In this document: in pieces, positions 1-12,009 of the stretch | Position numbering within the stretch: the first letter of the stretch is position 1 | Layout of the letters: each line of letters begins with the position of its first letter | From: Aurifilum marmelostoma | Taxonomy: Eukaryota; Ascomycota; Sordariomycetes; Diaporthales; Cryphonectriaceae | NCBI GenBank assembly: GCA_027559495.1 | Contig: JAMXSV010000012.1 | Span: forward strand, 310,001-374,000 | Direction: 5' to 3' | Length of the DNA stretch: 64,000 nt | The notes under the pieces: model-generated | The model's input: only the letters and a program-made list of their open reading frames with translations | The model's database searches: none | Told to the model about the DNA's origin: nothing | Translations under genes and position numbers: made by a program

Positions 1-325
1 TAATCAATTCGAAGGCGGATGGAACTCCGTTCATTGGCCGACGTCGGAATTTGTCGCACCCCGTGATGTCACGCAGCGTTCCCCTGGTCCAGGCGCTGAG
101 CGCCATAGTTCCGCAGAATTTCAAGCCCCCGATATTCGTGGTGGAAATAGTGATTTACAAAAACATCGTCGCCATTACTTGTGAGATCACTATGGAAACC
201 ACCTGGCAAAGGGCAGTGAACCAGTGCTTCTAATTGATGCAAATTGGAGAAGCTGTAGTAGGGATTATTTATCCAGTATAGGGTTAAATCGAGACTGCAC
301 AGCAGATCTGACATGCTGGATGCTC
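1..325. other. No gene recognised; 3' flank of the GTPase gene
   Basis: Short open frames on both strands show no recognisable motif. The last part is the 3' flank of the minus-strand GTPase gene that ends at 326. Confidence 0.5.
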
Positions 326-1790
326 CTATGCCCTTCCCACCTTGAACGATAGAATCTGCGAAGAGTGTCAGTAGTCAATATACCAAAGAAAGGCAAATGC
401 ACTCAGCGGACTCACATCGTTTTTCCCCACGGCTACAACGTCATCCTCAGAAACTCTCATGCCACCAGCACCTTCTATATATGCTATCGGAGCATCGCCC
501 ATGACCTTTCTTGCCACGTCGGCAACGGTGCTGTTCTTCTTCACCAAGACACAATCCCTAAAGACGTGTTTCGATTCAGCCGCCCCGGAACTGAACGTCG
601 TCGTATTCCGAACGGGGAATACGGGCACCAATCCCAGAATCTCAGCAGCCTTAGCCAGCACCTGTACCACTCCCGTCGAGCCGAAGCGGTAGAGGACCAT
701 GTCCTTGAGGTTTTCTATCCGCGCCCGATTCTTCTCGTCCAACTCTTTCAAGCCCCCGCCGTCTGGATCCCCGTCGGCGATGAGGTCCTCCCGTGTGTCA
801 ACAAACTCGCTGCCTTCCGTATATTTGATGTACCCTTGCTTGGCGAGCTTCCTGAGAAAGATCTCGGAGATGGCACTGCACAGCACTATTGTGTTTGGAT
901 CCTGCATCTTTGCGATCCGGGAGATGTTGGCATCGGAGTCCGGGTGGTCGATCTTGTTGAGTGCGATGACGGTAGGGAACTTCTCGTCCGTGAAGGCGTT
1001 TACGACTCTGTCGATGGTCTCGTCGTCCCAGGTCTCGAGGGGCTCCTTGAGGTTTATCCTGTCGAGCGTCCGCGCGACAACCTTGGCCGTGCTCCCGTAG
1101 CCCGAAAATTGGTTCTGAAGCGTCTCCACAGCCGTAGCCTTGACCGCGACGTGTCTCCTCCGGATGCTTCCCCAGCGCTCCATCAGATTACCCCGTATCC
1201 AGGCCACGATCTCGCTGCGCAGCCAGGCGATGTCGACGCTCGGGTCGTAGCCCCGCGTGTTCTTCCCCTCCGCGTCCGTCGTCCCGCTCACGTCCACCAC
1301 ATGTATCAAGGCGTCGGCGTGGCGGAGGTCGTCGAGGAATTTATTGCCAAGGCCTTTTCCCTGGTGGGCGCCTGGGACGAGACCAGCGACGTCGAGGAGC
1401 TCGATAGGGACACTACGCTTGCCATCTTCGCAGGACCCGTAGTTGGGCCTGCAGCGGTCGGAAACATTGTGGCGCTTGCAAGCACAGTCGATCTGAAGGT
1501 AGCCTATGGCTCGTTGCGGGTCGATGGTGGTGAATCTGTTTGAACAACAATACAAGGCGCTGTCAGTCGGAGGGCTGAATATAGCGAGGAGTAGTCATCA
1601 AGAAAGGATGTGCGCATACGGAAAGTTCCCTGCCGCTTCCAATCAGCTCGCAGTCCCTCAGACCAAGAGGGGGATAAGGATCAGATCATGACGGACCAAC
1701 TTTTGATGTGGCATCTGTGAGCGAATTCAAGGTGGAGGATTTGCCAGCGCTGGGCTTCCCAACCAGACCTATTAAAGGATCGCGAGGCAT
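326..1790 (-). CDS. YchF-related (Obg family) GTPase with TGS domain
   Basis: My model has four exons: 1790-1697, 1620-1629 (a 10-nt microexon), 1535-416 and 355-326, giving 417 residues. Exon 1 carries the P-loop GKPSAGKSS at residues 11-19. The microexon and its junctions supply GNFP of the switch region GNFPFTTIDP. Further on come the G3 motif DVAGLV, the G4 motif NKID and a C-terminal TGS-type domain. The last 30-nt exon gives ILSFKVGRA; without it the frame reads through a GTGAGT donor into unrelated sequence. It is closer to the archaeal-type YchF branch than to OLA1, whose P-loop reads differently. The family binds GTP or ATP and is linked to ribosomes; the role here is inferred. The gene is divergent from the SET-domain gene at 2268. 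Confidence 0.9.
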
Positions 1791-2267
1791 TCTGCGTAAT
1801 CACTTCAAGGGTGGTTGTCGATCGTGGGCGAAAGTCGTGACTGGGGGGGGATAATTTGGTGCTGGTGGTTGTGGTGTGGTGTGGTGTGGTGTGGTGGAAA
1901 GAAAATAAACTTCTTCCCCTCCAAAACGCCCTCTACCATGGAGGGGTAGCTCCGAATTAGGAATCGATTAGCACATGCTGTCAAGTGGCAGGGTGCTGTA
2001 GCATTAAGTTCAGCGCTCGAGTTAGTGGGTTTGGCTTCTAGGAGCCCCGAGTGCAGGGTTCTGTTGCTGCTGTGCTGGGGGTCTACAGGGGCTCTATTAG
2101 TGGCTATCAACATTGTAAGTGCGCAGTGCCCATCCCTATCCACAGTAGTAAAAGCTATTCTTGGGGCACGAGTTCACTGCACAAATATGATTGTCAGCCA
2201 ATGATGCCTGCAGCAGTCCTCGAGGTCTCGTTTCTAGCCACTTCCTGCTTCAACACTGCTCTCCATA
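1791..2267. promoter_or_regulatory. Shared 477-bp divergent promoter region
   Basis: This spacer lies between the starts of the minus-strand GTPase and the plus-strand SET gene, so it must hold both promoters. It contains five tandem copies of GTGGT at 1871-1895. No clear TATA box was seen. Confidence 0.5.
1871..1895 (+). repeat. Pentanucleotide repeat (GTGGT)x5
   Basis: Five exact head-to-tail copies of GTGGT, G-rich on the plus strand, inside the divergent promoter. Confidence 0.9.
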
Positions 2268-4011
2268 ATGCCTCGGAATCACTTGCCACTGGGATCGCTT
2301 CCAGCCTGGATGAGTCTGAATAATGCAAAATTTTCCCATGTCGAGGTCAAGGCTATCCAGGACAAAGGCCATGGGCTTGTCGCCCAAGCAAATTCAGCTG
2401 ATATTGGGCTGTCGCCGCTCGTTACAGTGCCCCGTGATCTGCTCCTGAATGCAGAAGCCGTTGAAGAATATGCTAAAGCGGACACAAACTTCAGGTCACT
2501 ATTAGATGCCTGTGGACATAAGGTATGTAGCACTATTGCTTGATCTAGTGTTGTCGAAATCCAATGTATGACTGACACCAGAGCAGAGTCCACGACACGA
2601 CGTGCTCTTGTTCTTATTGGCCCAGCTAGCACTCTCCTCTCAGCCTCACGAGCTTGGAGCCCTCTCTACCCCGTGGACAGAGTACATCAAGATCCTAGAT
2701 GACAATGTGCCGGTGCCAAGCCTATGGGTCGAGGAAGAGCGCTTGCTCCTCCGAGGGACATCTCTTGAAGTGCGTACATCCACGCATTTGGCAACTGATG
2801 ATGAGATCTGATACATTCTGACTGAACCTTCTTCTCCTTAGCCCGCTCTGAATGCAAAGATGCTGGCGCTCGCACGCGAATTCGACGAGGTTCGTGACAA
2901 GTCATCTGACATCGAACGCTGGAGAAACGCATTCTGGGACAACAACAGCCCTATCCAGCTGACGGACTGGTATCGCCTTGACGCATGGTATCGTTCCAGG
3001 GTACTCGAGCTGCCCAGGTCCGGGCCATCTATGGTCCCATGTATTGACATGGCTAACCATTCGATCAACGCCAATGCATACTACGAAGAGACAACCCAAG
3101 ACGAGGTCGTTCTGCTGCTCCGGCCTGGTAGCCAGGTTGGCAATGCAGAAGAGATCACCATCAGCTATGGCTCAGATAAATCAGCCGCTGAAATGCTCTT
3201 CTCTTATGGCTTTTTGGATGCTTCGTCTGGAGCTTGCCGCCTCACATTACCTCTGGAACCCCTCCCGAATGATCCGCTCGGTCGGGCGAAAGCCCACATT
3301 CTACAAGGCACTCCGTTCATTTCAGTCAAGGAAAATGATGGACAGAGAGCCATTGAAAGTCCTTTTGCTTATCTCATTTGCGTCAATGAAGAGGACGGGT
3401 TGGAATTCAAGATTCTACAGTCGTCCGATGGCAATAGAGAGCTGAGAATGTTCTGGCAAGACAATGATGTTACGGATCAGGCCGCAACTTTTGAAGCACT
3501 CATCACAGACCATCCATTGCGAGACGTGTTCAGGCTACGGGTGAACATGATCATTTCTTCGAGGCTCAAGGAGCAACTACAACAGCTGTGCGAGAGCGAG
3601 GATGCTGCCGTGGCCGGTGGGGTCAACGGCTCCAACGCCGATAATGCGCGCGCGCTGAGGCATATAGAGAAGGGCGTCCTTGAGAGAACGTTAGCGATGC
3701 TGCAAGAACAGGTGAGTTGGGCACTACCAGACATCGCACACACTGGTGCAGTCTCGTCCCTGCCGTTACCTTCTCCACTTTCTTTCTCCGCCAGATAACC
3801 TTCCATGCGAGGGCTCGCTGGTCGAAGTGTGAGGGTTGACACTTTTACCCATTGGCAAACAACTTTTAGAAGCTGACTTCGATATGATTTTGTTCTATAG
3901 CGGGACGAGCTGCTGGCCGAAGACAGCGTCACGGCCTACCTCGAGTCAATGCAAAATGCAGCAGATTTTCATGATACTCAGGAGGCTTCCTCTGAAAACG
4001 ACTTCAGCTGA
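2268..4011 (+). CDS. SET-domain protein lysine methyltransferase (Rubisco LSMT/SETD6-like)
   Basis: Four exons, 2268-2522, 2587-2769, 2842-3711 and 3901-4011, all joined in phase 0, give 472 residues. The N-terminal half has the split SET pattern of Rubisco large-subunit methyltransferase relatives: an opening VKAIQDKGHGLVA, then CIDMANHS with the NHS cofactor-binding triplet at about 218-220, then EEITISYG with the catalytic-site tyrosine near 255, and MLFSYGFLD. The C-terminal half matches the helical substrate-binding region of the same family. Such proteins methylate lysines of non-histone proteins such as ribosomal proteins; the substrate here is unknown. The last intron is 189 nt, longer than the others. 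A short acidic tail ends the protein. Confidence 0.88.
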
Positions 4012-6255
4012 GGACTAAAGTCCTCGATCTGACCTTGGGGGAAAGGAGATGACATGTCTGAGTCCAGTGCAATAACAAGCGGTAACAACCTGAAGATTGC
4101 CAACACTAATGCTGATTTGAGCCAATGAGAAGACCATTGTCTGGCGACACGACGAGATCACCGTGGAGCTCAAGGTTGTCATCAAGGGCTTGACTTTAAG
4201 ACGATCGTCGCGTGTCACTCACTATGATGAAATTCAAAAATCTCAGTACATTCAGCTCCAGGGCGATCATGACCTGAGTGGAACCGCGCAAGGAGATGCT
4301 AGACTCGGATCCGGCAGCGGAACCGCAGACACGACACCGCCTACTTTTGGATCCATAATAACAGGCTCATAGCAAATTTGGTATTCACAGTGCGACTCAG
4401 AGACCTGACGGCCGCGGTGGAGGATGATTTTCAGGGCGTCTACGCGATTCTAATCTATAGCAACTCGGTATCTGTCAGAACCGCCAAGGCCAGTGACATT
4501 GTCGTCTGTTGTTTTTCCTTGCACCGAGAAATCGAGGGATTCCTTGGGTCAGATCGCCTTCCGAGCAGAATGTAGAAAGCAAGAAAAAGACCCTCAAGAG
4601 ATGGCAGACCTTGCCTGCTGATCGAAATCATTGAAACCACGGTACGGCACCCTCGGGTGCAATTTTTGAATAAAGTCCAGTCTGCTGAATTACACAGGCT
4701 ACTACATTGCACGGGACATGGACCCGCCAAGCCGCCAAGGGGTTCACTGATTCACATGACCATCGACGGCGAGTCGAAGAGATCGCAGACCCTCGTGAAG
4801 GTGAACACCAAAGGCGACAGAGTACAGGCAGCTGGCAGCAGGAAAGTCCTAGACGGCGTCAGGCGAGGAGATCTTCGATGTCTCACGAGCATGGCACTAC
4901 TCGCAATGATACTGCATGCGTCTTGTCACAACTCAGCATCTCTCGATGGTGGGGACGCCATCGCTAAAGGAGCATCCATCCCACGCGACACGGCACACAC
5001 GAATGTCTCTGCCCGCGCTGTCCTTCGGCCTGGTTGGTCTAACTTAAGCCGGAAAGCCAAGAGCAAGCAAAACCTGGGGTTTCCGGGGTAAAACGGATCC
5101 CAGTGAATTGGGAACTGGGGGGAAGAGACCAGGACCAGGTCTAAGCCGGATCGCCCACCATCTTTGAAGGTTTTCCTGGGCCCGAGCTACTGCAATCCCG
5201 CTGGCGATTTACAATCATGAGTCAAGACAGTGGCTTGCGCCCGCATGCCCGTCGACCAATGGTACAGGGCTGTTCGGACTTAGTCAACTTGGGCTGGATC
5301 CTTCAGAACGAGGGGTTCTCAACAAAGAAGCGCAGTCACGTACAGGTTCTCTACGCTCGGTGGTCTTGATCATTGTCGACCGAGTACCAGTACCTCTTTG
5401 TGCGCACGCGCAATACCGTACGATCAATCCTTCGAGAGTCTATGTCTGCAGGGCTCCCGGTCTCTGTCACCCGGAATCCACCGGCCCCCCAGAGCCAACC
5501 CCGGCCTCGACCCCAGATTTCCCTCGTGGCACACATATACTATGTAGTATGAGTGGAGACACTTGGGCTCCCATACACCAATACGTGGCTTATGCTTGGA
5601 GAGGGTGGAAGCTGATTGCTCAATCTCCTGTCTGGTCGACCACAGTTTGGGCTTTAGTCCCGGACCGTCATGCCCATCCCCTGTCCGAGTCGCCTCTCCC
5701 CCCGCTCTCTCTCTCTCTTCTCTCGATCTTCCTGCTCTGACATCCCCCCCCCCTTCTAAAGCCTCCACTTGTTCCTCTTTGCCGTACCCGATTCAACCCT
5801 CCTACCTCTTCCTCCCATTTTCCTGGGATTCAACCTCGACCTACGTGCGACTCTTGACAACCAATCTCGAGACGGCCTTTGTCTGTCTTTCGAACTATCG
5901 TCTCTTGTGATCACTGTGGGGTCTTTTTTTTTCTTCTCAGTGCTACGCATCAACTACACATGTTCGCGACCCCGAGCATCTGGACGAAAGCGCGAGGAGA
6001 CGCGAGTGCAACTTGAGATGACTCGATAAAGCCCCGTCACCAACACCGAACGCGATCACTCACGTGAGACCATCCGTCGAGGTCTATCTTGTTTGCGCTT
6101 GATCCGCTCAAAGGAACACGCCGGGTCGAGTCGATAATAGTCGTCACAATCTGGGTTCTGAACCCTCCCTGCGTCGTCATTCATATATCTCAAATTCCGA
6201 TCGACCGAAAGAGGCCATATCTAGTCCACCCTCAGAACGTCGCCTAGCCGCCAGA
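4012..6255. other. Intergenic; facB promoter and leader, possible coding relic
   Basis: No gene could be modelled. A stretch at about 4135-4372 reads with coding-like character (IVWRHDEITVELKVVIKGL) but has no good start, and a TGA sits just upstream in frame. An open frame at 4657-5091 resembles nothing I know. From about 5450 the sequence becomes pyrimidine-rich with CT runs, as expected for a fungal promoter and leader. Motifs fitting the CreA site SYGGRG occur at 5487-5492 (minus), 5499-5504 (minus) and 5916-5921 (plus), which is weak evidence because the motif is short. Confidence 0.45.
5960..6020 (+). promoter_or_regulatory. Possible uORFs in the facB leader
   Basis: ATG at 5960 opens an 18-codon frame ending in TGA at 6014-6016. 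A second ATG at 6018 begins a three-codon frame (ATG ACT CGA TAA). Both lie within 300 nt of the facB start, so they are uORFs if transcription begins upstream of 5960, which the sequence does not show. Confidence 0.3.
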
Positions 6256-9122
6256 ATGCCGGGAATTCTTCCCATGAAGGTCATCAAGGTGGGCAGCAGC
6301 TCACAGAGCCGCATTGCCCAGGCCTGCGACCGGTGCAGGAGCAAGAAGATACGTTGTGACGGAATCCGGCCAACCTGTACCCAATGTGCCAATGTCGGCT
6401 TTGAGTGCCGCACCAGCGATAAGCTGAGCCGCCGCGCCTTTCCGAGGGGCTACACAGAAAGCCTGGAGGAGAGGGTCAGAGTGTTGGAGGCCGAGGTCCG
6501 AGACCTGAAAGACCTGCTGGACGAGAAGGATGAGAAGATCGATATGCTGTCCAAGATGCATGGGAACCACAGTCACCGCCGACCGTCAGAGGGGCCTGGT
6601 GCCTCCTCAGCCATATCGCCCATGAGCTCGCCGGTGATGGAGAACGGACCACCCGGGCGAGAAGTCTCACCGCCCAAGGAGGACACATTTCGCATACAGG
6701 CATCGCCGCTTCTGCTGGGGGTGGAGAACTCGGACTCGTATTATATGGGCCCGTCCAGTGGTCGAGGCTTCATTGAGGCCCTCAAGCGCAGGCTACAGGA
6801 GGCAGGCAAGCCCTGCTCAGACTTCAACACCGAGTCCTTCCTGCACATCCAGGGCTGCTGTCCGCTGGTCGCTCAGCAGGTCAACAACCTCATGCTGGCG
6901 CCTCCACGCCTATTCTCTGACCGATGTGTCAACATATATTTCCAAGAATGGGCGCCCCTCTTCCCTATCCTGCATAAGCCAACGTTCCTGCGTACCTATG
7001 AGGACTGGGTGGCAGATCCCGAGAAGGTCAAGAGCCACCACAAGCTTGCGCAGCTGTACCTGGTGTTTGCTGTGGCTGCCCTGTCGAGCGAGAACCCGGA
7101 TCTCGAGCAGGTGGCTGCCTGCGAGCAGCAATGGCAGCGGTCGCTTCAGGCCATCCTGATGGACGACACGATGGAGACACTCCAGTGCCTGGTCCTGGCC
7201 CTGACGTACTGCCAGATCCGCGCCGACTACAAGCGCCTCCAGCACTATAAATGCCTCGCCGTCGGCCTGTCACACAGGCTCGGCCTTCACCAGTCACAAA
7301 AGCGCTTCTCATTCGGTGCTCTCACCATCGAGACCAGAAAGAAGGTCTTCTGGGCCCTGTACACGCTGGACTGCTTCTCCGCCGCCACCCTCGGCCTGCC
7401 CAAGCTGATCAAGGAAGACGACGTGTACGCCGAGTACCCCAACGATATAGACGATGAGTACGTCACCGAGAAGGGATTCCTGCCGACGCTGCCTGGCGAG
7501 AGCACGCGCCTGTCAGGCGCACTGGCTCTCTTCCGGGCGTCTCGCATCCTCGCCAGGGTCCTGGAGAAGAATTATCCTGCCGCGACGAGCCATGAGCTCT
7601 CTCTGCAGCAGCTGTCCAGCCTGGAGGGCGAGCTGGACGACTGGTCCGACGGCCTGCCACAACATCTCAAGCTCACATTCAAGCAAGACAAACCATCCAC
7701 CGACATCACTGGCAGCAGATCTCCCCTATTGGTAGGTCTTGACCCAACTGGCGGCTTCTACGTAGTCCCAAATTAAGAGAATGTATCGTGTGCTGACGCT
7801 TGCTTCCTTTGTTCCAGGCTATCGCGTACTATTACATCCGTACGCTCATCTACAGGCCTGCTGTGGGATCCAGCCTCGGTCCCAAGGCAGCGCCGGCGGT
7901 CATCTCCATCAGCGAGTCAAGCAAGCATACGATTCAGATCGCACAGCTGCTGGAGGAGAGGAGCCTGTCGTTCTCGTTTTGCCTCAACAAGACTGACCTG
8001 TTGGTATCTTGCGGCATGGCTCTCCTGTACCAGAGTCTTGAGCTCAAGCAGGACAGCAAGATGATGAGAGACAATGACAGGCTGGTCAACGCCGTCCTCA
8101 GCATGGTCGGACGGATGAAGGTGCACAGCACACAGGACTTCACACGCATTGCGAGTCTTGTGGTCAACGTGGATGAGCCACCACAGTCACTACCAACACC
8201 TCCCGGGCAAAGCCCGGGCGGTAGTGTGGGTGCATCGCTACCACAGACCTCGCCAGCCTCCAAACCAAAACCGAGGCACTCTATCTCCAGGAACCAGCCG
8301 CAGCAGTACTCGCTTGGTCGACACTCCAGCGTCAGTGAGACTGACCTCCTGTTGCAGCAGGAGAAGCTCAAGAGGCTTGCCATGCTCAAGACCTCGCCAG
8401 CTCCTGGAACAGAACGGCCGCAAGCGCAACGCCCATCCTCACGGGCCTCACTAGACAGCGGCCGACCCAACCCAGCATCCTTCATGCAGCGACGCGACCA
8501 GCGACTGTCCGTGCCACAATCTGCGATGCTGCCCCGCACAGCGCTTTCACAGAAGTCACCCATGGAATACCTATCCATGGGAAATGGGGTGCCGCAGCCC
8601 AATCCGACATTACCTTTACAGAGCAGGGTGAACCAAAATAATAACCACCAGCAGCGGCAGCGTGGCTTGTCTCCGACAACGGCCCCAGCTCAAGCCCAAT
8701 CGCAAGCACAGCAGCCATTCTATACCCCAGTGCACGTACCGCAAAAGGCGTCAGCCTCAGGTGGCATGTCTGCATCCGAGTGGGAGGCACTGCTGGGGCA
8801 GATCGACGCGGGCCAGGCTAATCTCTACGACGCCATATACGGCGGTCCTCAGGTCACGCTGGAGACGCCAGTCAGCGCTGCGGTTGAGGGCAGCAACAGC
8901 TGGTCACCCGACGCGCTGGACCTATCCGCCTTCAACCTGGGCGACTTTGGAGGACCACATGCCTCGAGCCTGAGCGAGGAGAGCCTCAGCTCGGTGTCCG
9001 GCGGTGACGACATGGCGCCGCTGGACTATAGAGATCTCTCAGCGGGTCACCACGGAGTGATAATGCCAGCGGATGGCTTCGTACTAGAAGGCCTGCCGAC
9101 CGATGGTAGTTTTGGGTTGTGA
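6256..9122 (+). CDS. facB: FacB/Acu-15/Cat8-type Zn2Cys6 acetate regulator
   Basis: Two exons, 6256-7731 and 7818-9122, give 926 residues, near the 860-870 of known FacB proteins. The zinc cluster has C24, C27, C34, C41, C44 and C51 (C-X2-C-X6-C-X6-C-X2-C-X6-C). After the linker comes a leucine-zipper-like coiled coil at about 68-105. The start MPGILPMKVIKVG and the FPRGYTESLEERV stretch are hallmarks of FacB. A fungal-specific transcription factor domain fills roughly 200-450. The C-terminal half is rich in Ser, Pro and Gln, as in activation regions. FacB activates acetyl-CoA synthetase, glyoxylate cycle and gluconeogenic genes during growth on acetate. Single 86-nt intron with a TTCCAG acceptor. 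Confidence 0.92.
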
Positions 9123-10515
9123 TTTTACATTTGTTTGAGCGTGGAAATCTTGTGGCAAGCTTGGCTGTGTTGTAATTTATTCTGCTCTTTTCCTTTTCCC
9201 CATTTGGTCTTGTATCCATTCTTTTGGGAGGCTTCGATGTGATGGCTTTATGCCAAGTTCTGGCGTGTATAGGTGGAACGATGGTCTCTGCGCTGGTGTT
9301 TCATGTATGGTTTCCTTTCCACTGTTTATTTCCTGGGGAAAGGGGTGGTTGAGGATTGACGGCCAGGTGTCGTGTGACTGTTGGAATGCAGAGGATTTGA
9401 TGCCGGAAGAATGATCTGATGGAACCAGGCGGGCCGGTGCTGCCAGTTCCTTGTAGCTTATGATTTCTTCTCATCTGATCGCCCCCCCTTCTCAGCGTGT
9501 TTGTAGCTTCACATGTCTGAAAAGTATGAGTATTGTCAATATTATGAGCAAATAATTCCATCTCAAAGTCTAATAACCCTATTTTTGGCCAGCTTTCCTA
9601 ATCCTAAATAAACCCTTCCCCATGCTCTCATGACTTCTCTGCCTTTGAACCCTCCTCCTTTGATTGTCCCACCAATCAACACGACGTACGAAACACGACG
9701 TGTGACGGCCGTTTCTTACTTGTCAAGACTATCACTTATTACCTTTATTGATGCACATAAGGGAAAAAATGAACCATGAACACCACCTAGTACTGCTTTA
9801 AAGCGGGCACATCTTGAGCCGGAGTTTGCGGGTTTTAGAATCAATTCGGCTCCTGCGGAGAACAATTTATTATCCAAGGTCTCCTGTGGACGGCGTCGAG
9901 AGAAGAATATCCATCTAGACCGGTATATATGCTGATGAGGTCTATTCAAGGCCATCCATGTCTGTTTCCAGCCAATCACGAAGATTTTCCCCAGGTCAAA
10001 AGTGAGAAAGTCTATCTTATCCTATCATCCACTCGAAGCAAGGAAAAAAGAGGTTGAATCAAACCCAGTTTTCGAAAAGCAAGCACTGAAAATCATCCGA
10101 GCGGGCCGTCCCACAGAAGCAGCATCGCGCAGATCAAATAGTAGCCGAGAAAGAACCTTGGAGTCGGAGCTCACGCCATCCGGCATTACAATCCTAATCT
10201 TACTCTTGTCTTTTCCCAGGAGAACTGTTTGGAAAACAACGCAGCAAAGGGCGCAGAGGTGTTGTAAGTCTCCACCATGGCGTAATGGAAAGGTAGCATC
10301 ATCATCTTTCTCTCTCCTCTTTCTGGTCGGCCTGCCCGTCCTTTCTAAACCACTCACCACCTCCTTTCCTCTTCCCTCCTATCCATTGAAGCCCCCAAAT
10401 GCCGTCATCGGCACCATTGAATTTCCCATCTCCAGCCTTGTCATCATCGTTGCCTGATTACCTACCCCGCAGGACCGTTAATTACAACATTCCCTAGACA
10501 TATATATACACAGCC
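9123..10515. other. Intergenic; 3' flank of facB and promoter of the next gene
   Basis: No gene recognised. Short frames on both strands have no motif. The last 200 bases are CT-rich, and TATATATA sits about 10 bases before the ATG at 10516, too close to be that gene's TATA box. Confidence 0.5.
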
Positions 10516-11708
10516 ATGGGTGAGGCCGTTGGCGACGCGAACTCGGGCATCCGCCAGCGAGTAGTATCAGATGGGACGACCGCGGAGGTGCACAACAAAC
10601 CATCGTCCAGCAGTGGTGGTGACAATGGCATCCCGCCAGCATGGTGGACGCTGAACCACAAGGGGATGCCCCAGGCCGTAGCGCACCGCGGATACAAGGC
10701 CAGCTTTCCAGAGAACACAATGGGAGCGTTCCGAGGGGCTGTCGAGGTCGGCGCACATGCCATCGAGACAGATTTGCACCTGTCCAAGGACAAGGTCGTT
10801 GTCATTGCACATGTGAGCTCATCTCTCTCTCTCTCCTTTCTCTCACCGGCCCAATGGAGACATTACCGTATACGCACAGAGGCACGCATACACACACACA
10901 CATACTAACCCTATAATTTCCCTCGCAGGACAAGGATCTCAAGCGCTGCTACGGCGTGGAGGGCCTGGTGCGAGACCACGACTGGGCCTACCTGCAAACA
11001 CTGCGCACCCTACGTGAGCCGCGCCAGCCCATGCCGCGCCTGTCGGAGCTGCTCGCGTACCTGGCCGAGCCGGGCAACGAGAAAGTCTGGCTGCTGCTGG
11101 ACATCAAGGTCGACGACCCGGCCGACGAGATGATCCCCCGCCTCGCCGAGACCATCCGCGAGGCAGGGGCCGAGGGCAACTGGGCGCGGCGGATCGTCCT
11201 GGGCTGCTGGACGGCCAAACACCTCCGCCTGTGCCACGAGGCTCTCCCCGATTTCGCCATCGCCTGGATCGGAGTGGCCCTGCCCCTGGCGAGGGAGTAC
11301 CTAAAGGTGCCCAACGTGGCCATCAACATGCGCCAGGAGCCGCTCTACTGCCTGGGCGGGCCGCGGTTCATCCGGGACTGCCAGCAGGAAGGGCGCCCGC
11401 TGTACGCATGGACGGTGAACAAGGTGTCCTGGATGCGCTGGGCCGTCCGCAAGAAGCTGGACTGCATCATGACTGACGATCCGAAGCTCTTCCTCGAGGT
11501 GTGTGAACAGTACCGCAGGGAGGAGAGGGAAGGGAAAGGGAAGGAGAAGAAGCATGACGGCGGTCTTGTGGCCTCCGCGCGAGGCGCCCTGTTTGCTGTT
11601 CTGTTCCCGGTCCTGGTGAAGCTTTTCATGACTTTGCTTGGATACTACAAACGTGTTGGGGGGCCTGCGCAGACTAGACAGGAGCTGCGACACCTGGCCA
11701 AATCTTGA
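10516..11708 (+). CDS. PGC1: Glycerophosphodiester phosphodiesterase-family phospholipase (Pgc1-like)
   Basis: Two exons, 10516-10812 and 10929-11708, give 358 residues. The GDPD fold is marked by AHRG (His57, Arg58), PENT, ETD (Glu84, Asp86) and a second catalytic His at residue 99, directly before the intron, followed by Asp in exon 2. A hydrophobic stretch near the C-terminus (about 320-342, GALFAVLFPVLVKLFM) looks like a tail anchor. This layout matches yeast Pgc1, a phosphatidylglycerol phospholipase C that keeps phosphatidylglycerol low in mitochondrial membranes. The substrate is inferred from the family. The intron ends in a run of ACAC repeats and a clean CGCAG acceptor. Confidence 0.85.
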
Positions 11709-12009
11709 AGATAGAAACATCACATATATATATGGTCGTAGAGAGGGACTGAAAGAGGAGAGTGATTTCTTTCTTTTTTTTTTTCTTTCTTGGACGGGAC
11801 TACGAGAAAGTCAGCGGTACATACACAGTTGGTCTGCTTATCATACTATACTCTGATCGCAAGCGTCATTCTTTCTATTTATTTCTGTTTTCTGTTTCTT
11901 TTTCTCATGGTTACTCTCTGGATTGGATATTTCATGGCGTCAAACCCCGCCCCATAGATTGGCCACATGCACAGATAGTTGTAAAGAGATGATGAAAACG
12001 ACAAGAGGC
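11709..12009. other. Convergent 3' spacer
   Basis: A 301-bp spacer between the stop of the Pgc1-like gene and the stop of the minus-strand PIG-F gene. T-rich runs near 11767-11785 could serve in 3' end formation. No gene seen. Confidence 0.5.

Noticed and set aside
365..1543. 392-codon open frame on the plus strand
   Set aside because: It is antisense to the GTPase gene and open because of codon composition; it has no motifs.
7934..8602. 222-codon minus-strand frame
   Set aside because: Antisense to facB; a shadow of biased coding sequence.
10002..10457. 151-codon plus-strand frame before the Pgc1-like gene
   Set aside because: No motif and a pyrimidine-rich second half; fits a leader or promoter.
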